A DNA stretch of 41,584 nt from Methylocystis sp. (GTDB lineage: Bacteria; Pseudomonadota; Alphaproteobacteria; Rhizobiales; Beijerinckiaceae), in NCBI GenBank assembly GCA_020252485.1, contig JADCCX010000035.1, positions 1 through 41,584 of the forward strand, given 5' to 3'. The notes beneath the pieces were generated by a model, which saw nothing but the letters and a program-made list of their open reading frames with translations, searched no databases and was not told the origin of the DNA. A program made the position numbers and the translations under genes. Numbering within the stretch: the first letter of the stretch is position 1; each line of letters begins with the position of its first letter. Shown piece by piece: positions 1 through 6,933 of this stretch.

Positions 1-1
1 G

Positions 2-127
2 CTCCGCCAAACATACGAACGCATGATCAACGCCGGAAAAAGGCCGCTCGTCGCACTCACAGCCATCATGCGAAAACTCGTCGTCATCGCCAACGCAAAG
101 CTCAGGGACATCCCTCATCCCATCTGA
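2..127 (+). pseudogene. IS110-family transposase, C-terminal end only (runs off the left edge)
   Basis: The first 41 codons of one plus-strand frame read as a transposase tail and stop with TGA at 125-127. The residues AGKRPLVALTAIMRKLVVIA, followed by a short LRD segment, match the conserved C-terminus of IS110/IS1111-type (DEDD/Ser) transposases. The start lies outside the window, so it cannot be told whether the copy is intact. No terminal repeat is visible downstream of the stop. It marks past transposition at this edge. Confidence 0.7.
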
Positions 128-150
128 GTTGATGACGGTTTTGCACTTCC

Positions 151-504
151 TCAATAGAAGAACTTCTCCTCGACGATCTTGCCGTCCTTCACCGTGTAGA
201 GACCAACCTCCTGCATGGCCATGCGCTGCCCTGTTTCCTTGGTTGTCACGTCCATGTTGAAAAGGACCGAGAACTGGTCGCCGTTGACGAAAGGACCCTC
301 GGCGCTGGCGCTGTGGATCTCATGGGCATTGTAAAACCAGTCGCTCTTCGCCTTGACGGCGGCGGTTCCCTGCACCCGCGCCATCGGCCCTTCCATGGCC
401 TCAAGGCTGACGATCTCCGGGGAGTTGTATTTCTGGGCGGCTTCCTCGTGTTGCCCTGCCTTCAACATCCCGGTGAAGGCCTTCGCAAGTTCTGCAGTGG
501 TCAT
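151..504 (-). CDS. SnoaL-like / NTF2-fold small protein
   Basis: A 117-residue protein resembling SnoaL-like polyketide-cyclase or NTF2-fold proteins. The pattern is an N-terminal helix (TTAELAKAFTGMLKAGQHEEA), a middle 'V.G.AAVKAKSDWFYNAHEI' segment, and C-terminal strands ending in 'EVGLYTVKDGKIVEEKFFY', as usual for this fold. An in-frame ATG lies two codons upstream at 510, but the GGAGG site abuts it. GGAGG is about 6 bases from the ATG at 504, so 504 is the better start. No signal peptide is seen. It stands alone, divergent from the MoxR gene. The substrate or partner cannot be predicted; many family members are non-catalytic. Confidence 0.75.
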   Translation of the reverse strand: MTTAELAKAFTGMLKAGQHEEAAQKYNSPEIVSLEAMEGPMARVQGTAAVKAKSDWFYNAHEIHSASAEGPFVNGDQFSVLFNMDVTTKETGQRMAMQEVGLYTVKDGKIVEEKFFY

Positions 505-642
505 GATCATCCTCCGTTTGATGAATGATGTTCTTTATTTGTTCACGCATGCGCCACTTTGTCAAGCACCCCTCGCTCAACTCCGCTCGTAGCCTGCGAA
601 ATCCCTGATGCGCTTCTGCTGCGCCCGCGCTATGTCAGTTTC

Positions 643-1551
643 ATGACCGCGCTCCCCGCCTCAATCGACGCCACAGCCGCCCTTCTCGCCTCCGCCAGCT
701 ATGTGTCAGACCGTTCGCTCGCGACTGTTCTGTTTCTGGCGCTGAAGATGGGCCGGCCGCTGTTTCTGGAGGGCGAAGCCGGGGTGGGCAAGACGGAGAT
801 CGCCAAGGTCCTCGCATCGTCCCTCAACCGCAAGCTGATCCGCCTGCAATGCTACGAGGGGCTGGATGTCGCCTCCGCCGTCTATGAATGGAACTACGCC
901 GGCCAGATGATGGCGATCCGGCTCGCCGAAGCGGCGGGCGAAACCGACCGCGACCGGCTGCAATCGGATGTCTTCTCGGAGCGCTATCTGATCCGAAGGC
1001 CGCTGCTTCAGGCGCTGACGGACGATGGCTCCGGCCCGCCCGTCCTGCTGATCGATGAGCTCGACCGCACCGACGAAGCCTTTGAGGCCTTCCTGCTGGA
1101 GGTGCTCTCCGATTTTCAGGTCACTGTGCCCGAAATGGGGACGATCAAGGCCAAGGCGCCGCCCATCGTCATCATCACGTCCAACCGCACGCGGGAAATT
1201 CACGATGCGCTGAAGCGCCGCTGCCTCTATCACTGGGTCGATTATCCCGACGCCGCGCGCGAGCTCGCCATCGTGCGGGCCAAGGCGCCGCAGGCGCCGA
1301 TGAAGCTCTCGAAGCAGATCGTCAGCTTCGTGCAGCGCATCCGGCAGGAGGACCTGTTCAAGTCGCCCGGCGTCGCCGAGACGCTCGACTGGGCGACAGC
1401 GCTGGTGGAGCTCGACGCCGTGGCGCTCGATCCCGCCATGGTCAGCGATACGCTGGGCGTGCTCTTGAAATACCAGGATGATATCGCGCGGATGCAGGGC
1501 TCCAAAATGAAGGAGATCCTCGATCAGGTGAAGGCGGAGGCCAGAGGTTGA
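643..1551 (+). CDS. MoxR-type AAA+ ATPase (CoxD-like)
   Basis: A 302-residue AAA+ ATPase. Walker A GEAGVGKTE is near residues 44-52 and Walker B VLLIDE near 134-139, followed by a sensor-1-like IIITSNRTREI and a C-terminal lid. MoxR ATPases act with VWA-domain proteins to insert or remodel metal centres; CoxD with CoxE does so for molybdenum CO dehydrogenase. A CoxE-like gene follows at 2332, so this role is likely here. An in-frame upstream start at 559 would add 28 residues with no family similarity, so the ATG at 643 is preferred. The TTG start of the next gene overlaps its stop codon (TTGA), suggesting coupled translation. No molybdo-enzyme subunit gene is in the window, so the client is unknown. 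Confidence 0.88.
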   Translation: MTALPASIDATAALLASASYVSDRSLATVLFLALKMGRPLFLEGEAGVGKTEIAKVLASSLNRKLIRLQCYEGLDVASAVYEWNYAGQMMAIRLAEAAGETDRDRLQSDVFSERYLIRRPLLQALTDDGSGPPVLLIDELDRTDEAFEAFLLEVLSDFQVTVPEMGTIKAKAPPIVIITSNRTREIHDALKRRCLYHWVDYPDAARELAIVRAKAPQAPMKLSKQIVSFVQRIRQEDLFKSPGVAETLDWATALVELDAVALDPAMVSDTLGVLLKYQDDIARMQGSKMKEILDQVKAEARG

Positions 1552-2051
1552 GCGATCAGCCTGCGGCGGCGGAGCGCTCCTGCGGCTCCTGCACGCTCTG
1601 CTGCAAGCTTTTCCCCGTGCCCGAACTCGACAAGCCGGCCGGCCGCTGGTGCCGGCATATCGCGCAGGGGCGCGGCTGCGGCATCCATCTGACGCGTCCG
1701 CCGGTCTGCCGCGCCTTCTGGTGCCAATGGATCGAGAATCCCGATCTCGGCCCCGAATGGAAACCTGAAGTGGCGAAATTCGTGCTCTCCATCTATCCGG
1801 GGTCCAATTCGCTCGCTGTCACGGTCGATCCCGCCAGCCCCGCCAGCTGGCGCAGGGAGCCCTATCTTTCCAGCCTGCGCCGCTTCGCCGCCGCGGCGCT
1901 GGCGCAGGGCGACCAGGTGATCGTCTTCCGGGGCGACCATGGCACGGCGGTTCTCCCCGAGGGGGAAGTGGAGCTTGGACGGATCCTGCCCGGCGACAGC
2001 ATCGTGACGCTGAGGCGGGGCGCGGACTATGCCGTGGAGGTGAGGCGGTGA
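1548..2051 (+). CDS. YkgJ-type CxxCxxCC cysteine-cluster protein
   Basis: A 167-residue protein starting with TTG that overlaps the MoxR stop. The N-terminal third holds Cys 12, 15, 18 and 19 (pattern C-x2-C-x2-CC), then Cys 35, 44, 54 and 59, the layout of the PF03692 putative zinc- or iron-chelating family (YkgJ/UPF0153). The C-terminal half lacks cysteines and looks like a small alpha/beta region. No signal peptide is seen, so it is probably cytoplasmic. Its place between MoxR and VWA genes of a metal-centre maturation set fits a role in handling metal or an Fe-S cluster. That link is inference, and the family's biochemistry is poorly known. Confidence 0.75.
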   Translation: MSDQPAAAERSCGSCTLCCKLFPVPELDKPAGRWCRHIAQGRGCGIHLTRPPVCRAFWCQWIENPDLGPEWKPEVAKFVLSIYPGSNSLAVTVDPASPASWRREPYLSSLRRFAAAALAQGDQVIVFRGDHGTAVLPEGEVELGRILPGDSIVTLRRGADYAVEVRR

Positions 2052-2064
2052 GCGGGCCTTTTGT

Positions 2065-2317
2065 GCGTCCTTCGAGGCGCGCTTCGCCCGCGCTTGAGCA
2101 TGATGCACGGGCCGAAGTGAGCGTCCCTTCTCCCCGCCAAAGCGGGGAGAAGGGCAGGATGAGGGGCTGGGGGATGAGCCTCCGCTCCCCATCACTTAGC
2201 CCCTCACCCTGCCCCTCACCCCGGCCCTCTCCCCGTAAACGGGGAGAGGGAGGAGTGACGCTTCCCTCTGCCCGCCAGTGCGGGGAGAGGGAGGAGAGCC
2301 GGAGCCTCGAAGGACGC
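2065..2317. repeat. Cluster of intergenic palindromes bounded by 14-bp inverted repeats
   Basis: The 280-bp gap between the CxxCxxCC and VWA genes contains at least three perfect or near-perfect hairpins built on CTCCCCGC/GCGGGGAG: about 2126-2153, 2225-2250 and 2265-2290. The block is bracketed by GCGTCCTTCGAGGC (2065-2078) and its exact inverted copy (2304-2317). Such palindromic units are common between genes in Hyphomicrobiales genomes. They would fold strongly in the transcript and could set the relative expression of the genes on either side. The open frames through the block are low-complexity and not believable as genes. Confidence 0.75.
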
Positions 2318-2331
2318 GCGAGGGTGAGGCC

Positions 2332-3567
2332 ATGACACAGGCGCTCCCCGCCATCACCCCCGGCTTCATTGCCGACAACATCGCCTATTTCGCCCGCGCG
2401 CTCCGCGTGGCCGGCATCCCGGTGGGTCCCCGCACGGTGATCGACGCCATCGACGCCGTCGAGGCTGCGGGCATTGGCGGACGCGAGGACCTCTACTGGA
2501 CGCTGCACAGCGTCTTCGTCACCAAACGCGATCAATCGATCCTTTTCGATCAGGCGTTCCGGCTTTTCTGGCGGCGGCGCAGCCTGATCGAGAAGATGAT
2601 CCAGATGCTCACCCCCTATTCGCCGCTCCAGAAGGAGAGCAGCGAGCCCAAGCCCCTCGCCCGCGTGGCGGATGCCATGTTCGGCGGCGTGCGCGACCAG
2701 GAGATGCGCGAGAAGCCGAGGATCGAACTCGACGCCCGCATGTCGATGTCGGATGCGGAGGTGTTCCGCTCCAAGGATTTCGAGCGGATGACGGCGCTGG
2801 AGATCGCCAATGCCAAACGCGAGATCGCGAAGCTGGTGCTGCCGCTCGATCAGGTGACGACGCGCCGCTACGCGCCAAGCGCGCATGGCCGCTTTCTCGA
2901 TCCGCGCCGCACGCTCAGGGCCTCGATGCGCGGCGGCGGGGCGCTCATCGATCTCCGCTTCCGGGCGCATCAGGTGAAGCGGCCGCCCATCGTCGCCATC
3001 TGCGATATCTCCGGCTCGATGGGCGATTACAGCCGGATTTTCCTGCATTTCCTGCATGCGCTCTCGAAATCCGGCCGCAAGGTGCATTCCTTCCTCTTCG
3101 CGACGGAACTCACCAATGTCAGCCGCATGCTGAGGTCCAACAAGGACCCCGAGATCGCGCTGCAGGAATGCGGGCGCTCGGTCAGGGATTGGGATGGCGG
3201 CACGCGCATCTCGACGGCGCTGGAGGCTTTCAACAAGCGCTGGGCGCGCCGCGTGCTGACGGGCGGCGCGGTGGTGCTGTTCATCTCGGATGGGCTGGAG
3301 CGCCAGCTCGACGAAGCGCTGCCGCGCGAGATGGCGCGGCTGCAGCGCTCCTGCCGCCGCCTGATCTGGCTCAATCCGCTGCTGCGCTACGAGGCGTTTG
3401 AGGCGAAAGCCTCCGGCGTGCGCGCCTTGCTTCCCTTTGTCGATGAATTCCGCGCGATCCATTCGCTCGACAGCATGAAGGCCTTATGTGAGGCGCTGAA
3501 TACGGATGGAAGCCGCGCGGCGGACCCGAAGCGCTGGTTGCGGGCGGCCCGGGAAAGCGCCACATAA
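2332..3567 (+). CDS. VWA domain protein, CoxE-like
   Basis: A 411-residue protein whose C-terminal half is a von Willebrand factor A domain. The MIDAS motif DISGSMGDYS is near residues 225-234, followed by the expected D-GGTR-I loop (WDGGTRISTALEAF) and LFISDGLE. The N-terminal half is the helical CoxE-type region. CoxE partners with the MoxR ATPase CoxD in maturing the Cu-Mo centre of CO dehydrogenase, and homologues occur next to other molybdenum hydroxylases. The ATG at 2332 follows GAGGGTGAGG. An upstream in-frame start at 2278 would translate the palindromic repeat block and is rejected. The XdhC genes that normally follow are displaced by the AT-rich cassette. Confidence 0.87.
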   Translation: MTQALPAITPGFIADNIAYFARALRVAGIPVGPRTVIDAIDAVEAAGIGGREDLYWTLHSVFVTKRDQSILFDQAFRLFWRRRSLIEKMIQMLTPYSPLQKESSEPKPLARVADAMFGGVRDQEMREKPRIELDARMSMSDAEVFRSKDFERMTALEIANAKREIAKLVLPLDQVTTRRYAPSAHGRFLDPRRTLRASMRGGGALIDLRFRAHQVKRPPIVAICDISGSMGDYSRIFLHFLHALSKSGRKVHSFLFATELTNVSRMLRSNKDPEIALQECGRSVRDWDGGTRISTALEAFNKRWARRVLTGGAVVLFISDGLERQLDEALPREMARLQRSCRRLIWLNPLLRYEAFEAKASGVRALLPFVDEFRAIHSLDSMKALCEALNTDGSRAADPKRWLRAARESAT

Positions 3568-3974
3568 GGGGCGGGGCACGGCGCCCGTGGGACGCGGGCA
3601 TCTCTCAGGCGCGGATGGAGCGTGGGAGAAGGGGGATTGGCGGGGGGTGCTGCGGGGCATTCGCCGGCGGATTATCTGCGCCGGAGTTTTGCGGCGAAAG
3701 GGCTGCGGAGGACCGGTGCGAAGATCGTGGGTTGTGTAGAAGGTGAATTCGAAAGACCAGACAAGATACGAGGAGCAAACGATCTTGATTGGGCATAGGG
3801 GTTCGGCTACCGTCGTAAACTGGAATGAGGGCGGGTCTTTCTATCAGATTGATGATCATGATGTCGGTGCTCGGCGGTAGAAGTTTCCATACATTATTTT
3901 TGTCATCATGCTTGGCTACTATGATCCGTTTTGCATTCGCCTTCACCAAGTACCTAGAGAGTCAGTTGGCAGCC
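3568..3974. other. Gap with composition transition, no convincing gene
   Basis: The left part to about 3720 is G-rich and simple. From about 3720 the sequence becomes visibly AT-richer and keeps that character through the next gene. An in-frame plus-strand extension of the downstream gene reaches back to 3825, and a minus-strand frame covers 3605-3949, but neither has a ribosome-binding site or family similarity. No hairpin terminator for the VWA gene was seen. This is the left junction of the putative inserted cassette. Confidence 0.5.
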
Positions 3975-4430
3975 GTGAACATCAAGGAGAGGGTGTCGAT
4001 TATCTCACTCCATCTGGCAGTCTTGGCGTTTACCCTGCAGTTCGCGGGACCTGTATACTCAAAGTCGACCAGGGATCAGATCGACTTCTGCTTAGGGACT
4101 GTGTGGACAGGGCCATATGGCGATACTAGAGCTCAAGAATTAAAATCATGTATTTTAATTGCTTTAGGAATGCCTCGAACTATATCGATTGATGCCTTGA
4201 GGGAGGGCGGGTTCACATGCTCCCAGAAACCGGCTAGGTGCCGCCTTATCACTTCGACCTTCGATCCATCAGCAAGTTTTTTTGGGTCATCAATTAAGGT
4301 TGACTGGTTTGTTGATATAGAATTAAATCAAAGTGGTGTCGGTGTCAACGGCTTGACGTTAAGTTACGAGCGAGAAAAGCTGGGGACCCGGTTCTATGCT
4401 ACTTGGAAGTCAGACTCTTCGATACCATAG
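3975..4430 (+). CDS. Unrecognised secreted protein with four cysteines
   Basis: The function is not recognised. From a GTG at 3975 the 151-residue product begins with Asn-Ile-Lys-Glu-Arg, then a hydrophobic run (SIISLHLAVLAFTLQF) and AGPVYS-K, a classical signal peptide. The mature part has four cysteines (DFCLG, KSCIL, FTCSQ, ARCRL) that could form two disulfides, and mostly beta-like segments. Other possible starts are ATG 3825, ATG 3921 and GTG 3993; the positively charged n-region favours 3975, although its ribosome-binding site is weak. Codon use is much AT-richer than in flanking genes, suggesting transfer. It ends 19 bases before the Hint-domain gene, so the two probably form an operon. 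A periplasmic partner or immunity role is speculation. Confidence 0.55.
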   Translation: MNIKERVSIISLHLAVLAFTLQFAGPVYSKSTRDQIDFCLGTVWTGPYGDTRAQELKSCILIALGMPRTISIDALREGGFTCSQKPARCRLITSTFDPSASFFGSSIKVDWFVDIELNQSGVGVNGLTLSYEREKLGTRFYATWKSDSSIP

Positions 4431-4439
4431 ATTAAAATC

Positions 4440-4446
4440 AGGAGGA
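4440..4446 (+). promoter_or_regulatory. Strong ribosome-binding site of the Hint-domain gene
   Basis: AGGAGGA ends three bases before the ATG at 4450. It decides the start against an in-frame upstream ATG at 4396, which lies inside the preceding gene. Confidence 0.7.
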
Positions 4447-4449
4447 ATC

Positions 4450-5853
4450 ATGTCGGATTGGTCAATTCGCTATTTTGAGCGGCCTCTTGGTGTTGCAACA
4501 CATGGTGTTATTGTTATATATAACGGAAATTCTGTTGTTCGTTCGTACGAAGGATTGGCTTATTCTCCAGAGTCAGGTTGGATTCCTTTTGGAACAGCAA
4601 AAGCTGGCCACTTAATATTACCCTACGTAATAAATCGTCTTTCACCCAATGCTGAAATCGATGGTGGTGAGGTATTTTCTGGTACGCAAAGTCAAGTTCT
4701 GTCTCGTATGCGCGCTTTGGACAATGCGGCAGAGCTGATGACGAATCAAAGAAGGCCATATGAAGCTCCTGTTGTGGATAGCCTGAATCCAACTAATAGT
4801 AATTCAATTTTAGCGACATTTTTCAAGGTTCTTGGTGTTGATTTTCCATATCCTGTGACTGGAACAATCTTCGGCCAAGTCGGCAAGAACAATATTTTAT
4901 TGACGAATGAAGTTATTGGAACACTCCAATCAGCGAATGGCTACGCTCCAAATGGACCGTCCCCCCGCTGCTTCATCGCGGGTACGCAAATACTGATGGC
5001 GGATGGCTCTCAGAAGTCCATCGAGGAGATCGATGTCGACGACATGGTGATGTCCTTCGATCCCGACGCCGAGGATGGGCTCGGCGCATCCGTGCCGCGG
5101 CGCGTCACCCGCACTTTCACCAATGTCACCCGCGTTCTGATCGACCTGTGGGGCCTGCATGTGACGCCCGGCCATGAATTCCTCGCCGATGGCGGCGAAT
5201 TCATGAAGATCGCGGATATCCTGCGCAAGGACCGCTGCTTCGTCCGCCAGGTCGATGGCAAGGGCGTGCCCTTCCGGGCGCGGACGAACGCGCAAATGAA
5301 AACCTTGGGGGACGTCCTGTTCCGCACGCGCTTCAAGGACCCCGGCACCGGCGCCTGGCGGAATGCCTCCGTGCGCGGCAGCATTCCGTTCGAGCGGGTG
5401 CTCTCCGACCGGGGCGGCGTCATGTCGGCCCGCATGGCGCGCCTGATCGAGGTGCTTCACTACGATGGCCGTCTCTGCGTGCAGAGCTTTGCCTCCAACG
5501 GTCAGCTGCGCGATCCGAAAGGCCGGACATTGGGCGTGATCGAATGGCCGGAAGGCCGCACGCCCTTCGACGCCGAATCAGCCGAAAACCACGTCGTGTT
5601 CCTCGATGGCGCGCCTTTCGTGCCCGATTGGGTGAAGAACATCCCGCGCGACGGCGAAGAGCTGCAGGCCGTCATGAACGCGGGCGGCGGAGCCGATGAC
5701 AGGCTGCTGATCAGCCCGTTCGGCGCGTTCACCGTCACGACGGTCAATGGTCAAGACCAGCTCAATCCGCCGGTGTCGCGCCAGCAATTGCCGCCGCAGC
5801 GGCCTGACTTGCGCGTTGTCAGCAAGGGAGGCAGTGCGCCAGCGCATCAATGA
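4450..5853 (+). CDS. Hint (Hedgehog/intein) domain protein with AT-rich N-terminal domain
   Basis: A 467-residue protein. From Cys174 it carries a Hint autoprocessing domain: CFIAGTQILMADGSQKSIEE (block A with catalytic Cys), then TPGHEF at residues 239-244 (block B Thr-x-x-His). Known Hint domains make a thioester at the first Cys and release the segment before it. Residues 1-173 have no cysteine and no signal peptide. They contain THGVIVIYNG (His18) and PTNSNSILATFFKVLG (Asn-Ser-Asn-Ser 116-119), which recall the His and nucleophile motifs of permuted papain-like (NlpC/P60-related) folds; this is tentative. DNA encoding residues 1-173 is AT-rich while the Hint part is GC-rich like the host, so the gene looks chimeric. 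It interrupts the molybdo-enzyme maturation cluster. Confidence 0.72.
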   Translation: MSDWSIRYFERPLGVATHGVIVIYNGNSVVRSYEGLAYSPESGWIPFGTAKAGHLILPYVINRLSPNAEIDGGEVFSGTQSQVLSRMRALDNAAELMTNQRRPYEAPVVDSLNPTNSNSILATFFKVLGVDFPYPVTGTIFGQVGKNNILLTNEVIGTLQSANGYAPNGPSPRCFIAGTQILMADGSQKSIEEIDVDDMVMSFDPDAEDGLGASVPRRVTRTFTNVTRVLIDLWGLHVTPGHEFLADGGEFMKIADILRKDRCFVRQVDGKGVPFRARTNAQMKTLGDVLFRTRFKDPGTGAWRNASVRGSIPFERVLSDRGGVMSARMARLIEVLHYDGRLCVQSFASNGQLRDPKGRTLGVIEWPEGRTPFDAESAENHVVFLDGAPFVPDWVKNIPRDGEELQAVMNAGGGADDRLLISPFGAFTVTTVNGQDQLNPPVSRQQLPPQRPDLRVVSKGGSAPAHQ

Positions 5854-5890
5854 TGTATAATGGCCCTCCACGCCTCAGGAGGGTCATCCC

Positions 5891-6214
5891 ATGCTGTCCA
5901 CCGATTCCGATATTCTGGCGACCGCCGAGGCCTGGAAACGCGAAGGGCGCGGCGTCGCTGTCGCCACCGTCATCGAAACCTGGGGCTCGGCTCCCCGCCC
6001 CGTCGGCTCGCATCTGGTAATCGATGGCGAGGGGAATTTCCTGGGCTCCGTCTCCGGCGGCTGCGTCGAGGGCGCGGTGGTGAGCGAGGCGGCCGATGTG
6101 ATCGAGAGCGGCAAGGCGAAGACGCTTTCCTTCGGCGTGGCGGACGAGACCGCCTGGCGCGTCGGCCTCTCCTGCGGCGGCAGGATCAGTGTCTATGTGG
6201 AGCCGCTCGCGTGA
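5891..6214 (+). CDS. XdhC/CoxI family protein, N-terminal domain
   Basis: A 107-residue stand-alone XdhC/CoxI N-terminal domain (PF02625 type), with the family's VATVIETWGSAPRPVGSHLV and GSVSGGCVEGAVV segments and a final LSCGGRISVYVEPL. XdhC binds molybdenum cofactor and delivers it, after sulfuration, to xanthine-dehydrogenase type enzymes. In many bacteria the two halves of XdhC are one protein; here they are separate genes, as is common in alphaproteobacteria. AGGAGGG lies about 6 bases before the ATG. The stop overlaps the GTG start of the next gene, so the halves are probably made together and act as a complex. Confidence 0.88.
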   Translation: MLSTDSDILATAEAWKREGRGVAVATVIETWGSAPRPVGSHLVIDGEGNFLGSVSGGCVEGAVVSEAADVIESGKAKTLSFGVADETAWRVGLSCGGRISVYVEPLA

Positions 6215-6933
6215 AGCTCGAACTCCTCGCCAGCCTGAATGCGGAGCGCGCCGCACGCCGGGCCGCCGTGCTGGTCACCGACGTGGAGAATGGAACGGCG
6301 GAGCTCGTGAAGGCCGCCGACCTCGCCCGCCTGCCGCTGGCGGGCACGGCGCTTGGCGAGGCGGTCGCGGCCGCCATACGCCAGGGCAAGAGCGCCATGG
6401 TGGAGGTGGAGGGCCGCAAGCTCTTCCTCACCGTCCATGTGCCGCCGGTGAAGCTTGTCGTGACCGGCGCCGTCCATATCTCGCAGGCGATGGCGCCCAT
6501 CGCCCGCACGCTCGGACTCGACATGATTGTCGTCGATCCGCGCACCGCCTTCGCGACGCCCGAACGGTTTCCCGACGTGCCGCTGATCGCCGATTGGCCG
6601 GATGTGGCGCTGCCGCCGCTCAGCGTCGATGCTTATACGGCCTTCGTGGCGCTCACGCATGATCCGAAGATCGATGATCCGGCGCTCCAGCATGCGCTGA
6701 AGGCCGAGTGCTTCTATATCGGCGCGCTGGGCAGCCGGAAGACGCATGCTGGCCGCGTTGCGCGACTGGCGGCTGCCGGGTTCGCTCCAGAGGCCATCGC
6801 GCGCATTCATGCTCCCATCGGTCTCGATATCGGCGCGGTCAGCCCGGCGGAGATCGCGGTCGCCATTCTGGGCGAAATCATCGCCAGCCTGCGCAAGGGC
6901 GCGGGCGGCCAATCGAAAGGCGCTGCCGCTTGA
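6211..6933 (+). CDS. XdhC family protein, Rossmann-fold C-terminal part
   Basis: A 240-residue protein starting with GTG inside the previous stop (GTGA). Residues around 90-230 form the XdhC C-terminal Rossmann domain: KLVVTGAVHISQAMAPIAR, a MIVVDPRTAFATPERFP strand-loop, ECFYIGALGSRKTHAGRVAR and the closing IGLDIGAVSPAEIAVAILGEI. The first 75 residues are a divergent XdhC-like domain. With the upstream N-terminal protein it would form a complete cofactor-handling chaperone for a molybdenum hydroxylase. Its own stop overlaps the TTG start of the next gene, so three consecutive genes are translationally coupled. The client enzyme is not encoded here. Confidence 0.88.
   Translation: MKLELLASLNAERAARRAAVLVTDVENGTAELVKAADLARLPLAGTALGEAVAAAIRQGKSAMVEVEGRKLFLTVHVPPVKLVVTGAVHISQAMAPIARTLGLDMIVVDPRTAFATPERFPDVPLIADWPDVALPPLSVDAYTAFVALTHDPKIDDPALQHALKAECFYIGALGSRKTHAGRVARLAAAGFAPEAIARIHAPIGLDIGAVSPAEIAVAILGEIIASLRKGAGGQSKGAAA

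Noticed and set aside
1819-3462. Long minus-strand open frame of 547 codons
   Set aside because: It is antisense to the CxxCxxCC and VWA genes, Arg/Ala/His-rich as expected for the opposite strand of GC-rich coding DNA, and reads through the palindromic repeats.
3605-3949. Minus-strand frame of 114 codons in the cassette's left junction
   Set aside because: No ribosome-binding site, low-complexity Pro/Ser end and no recognisable domain.
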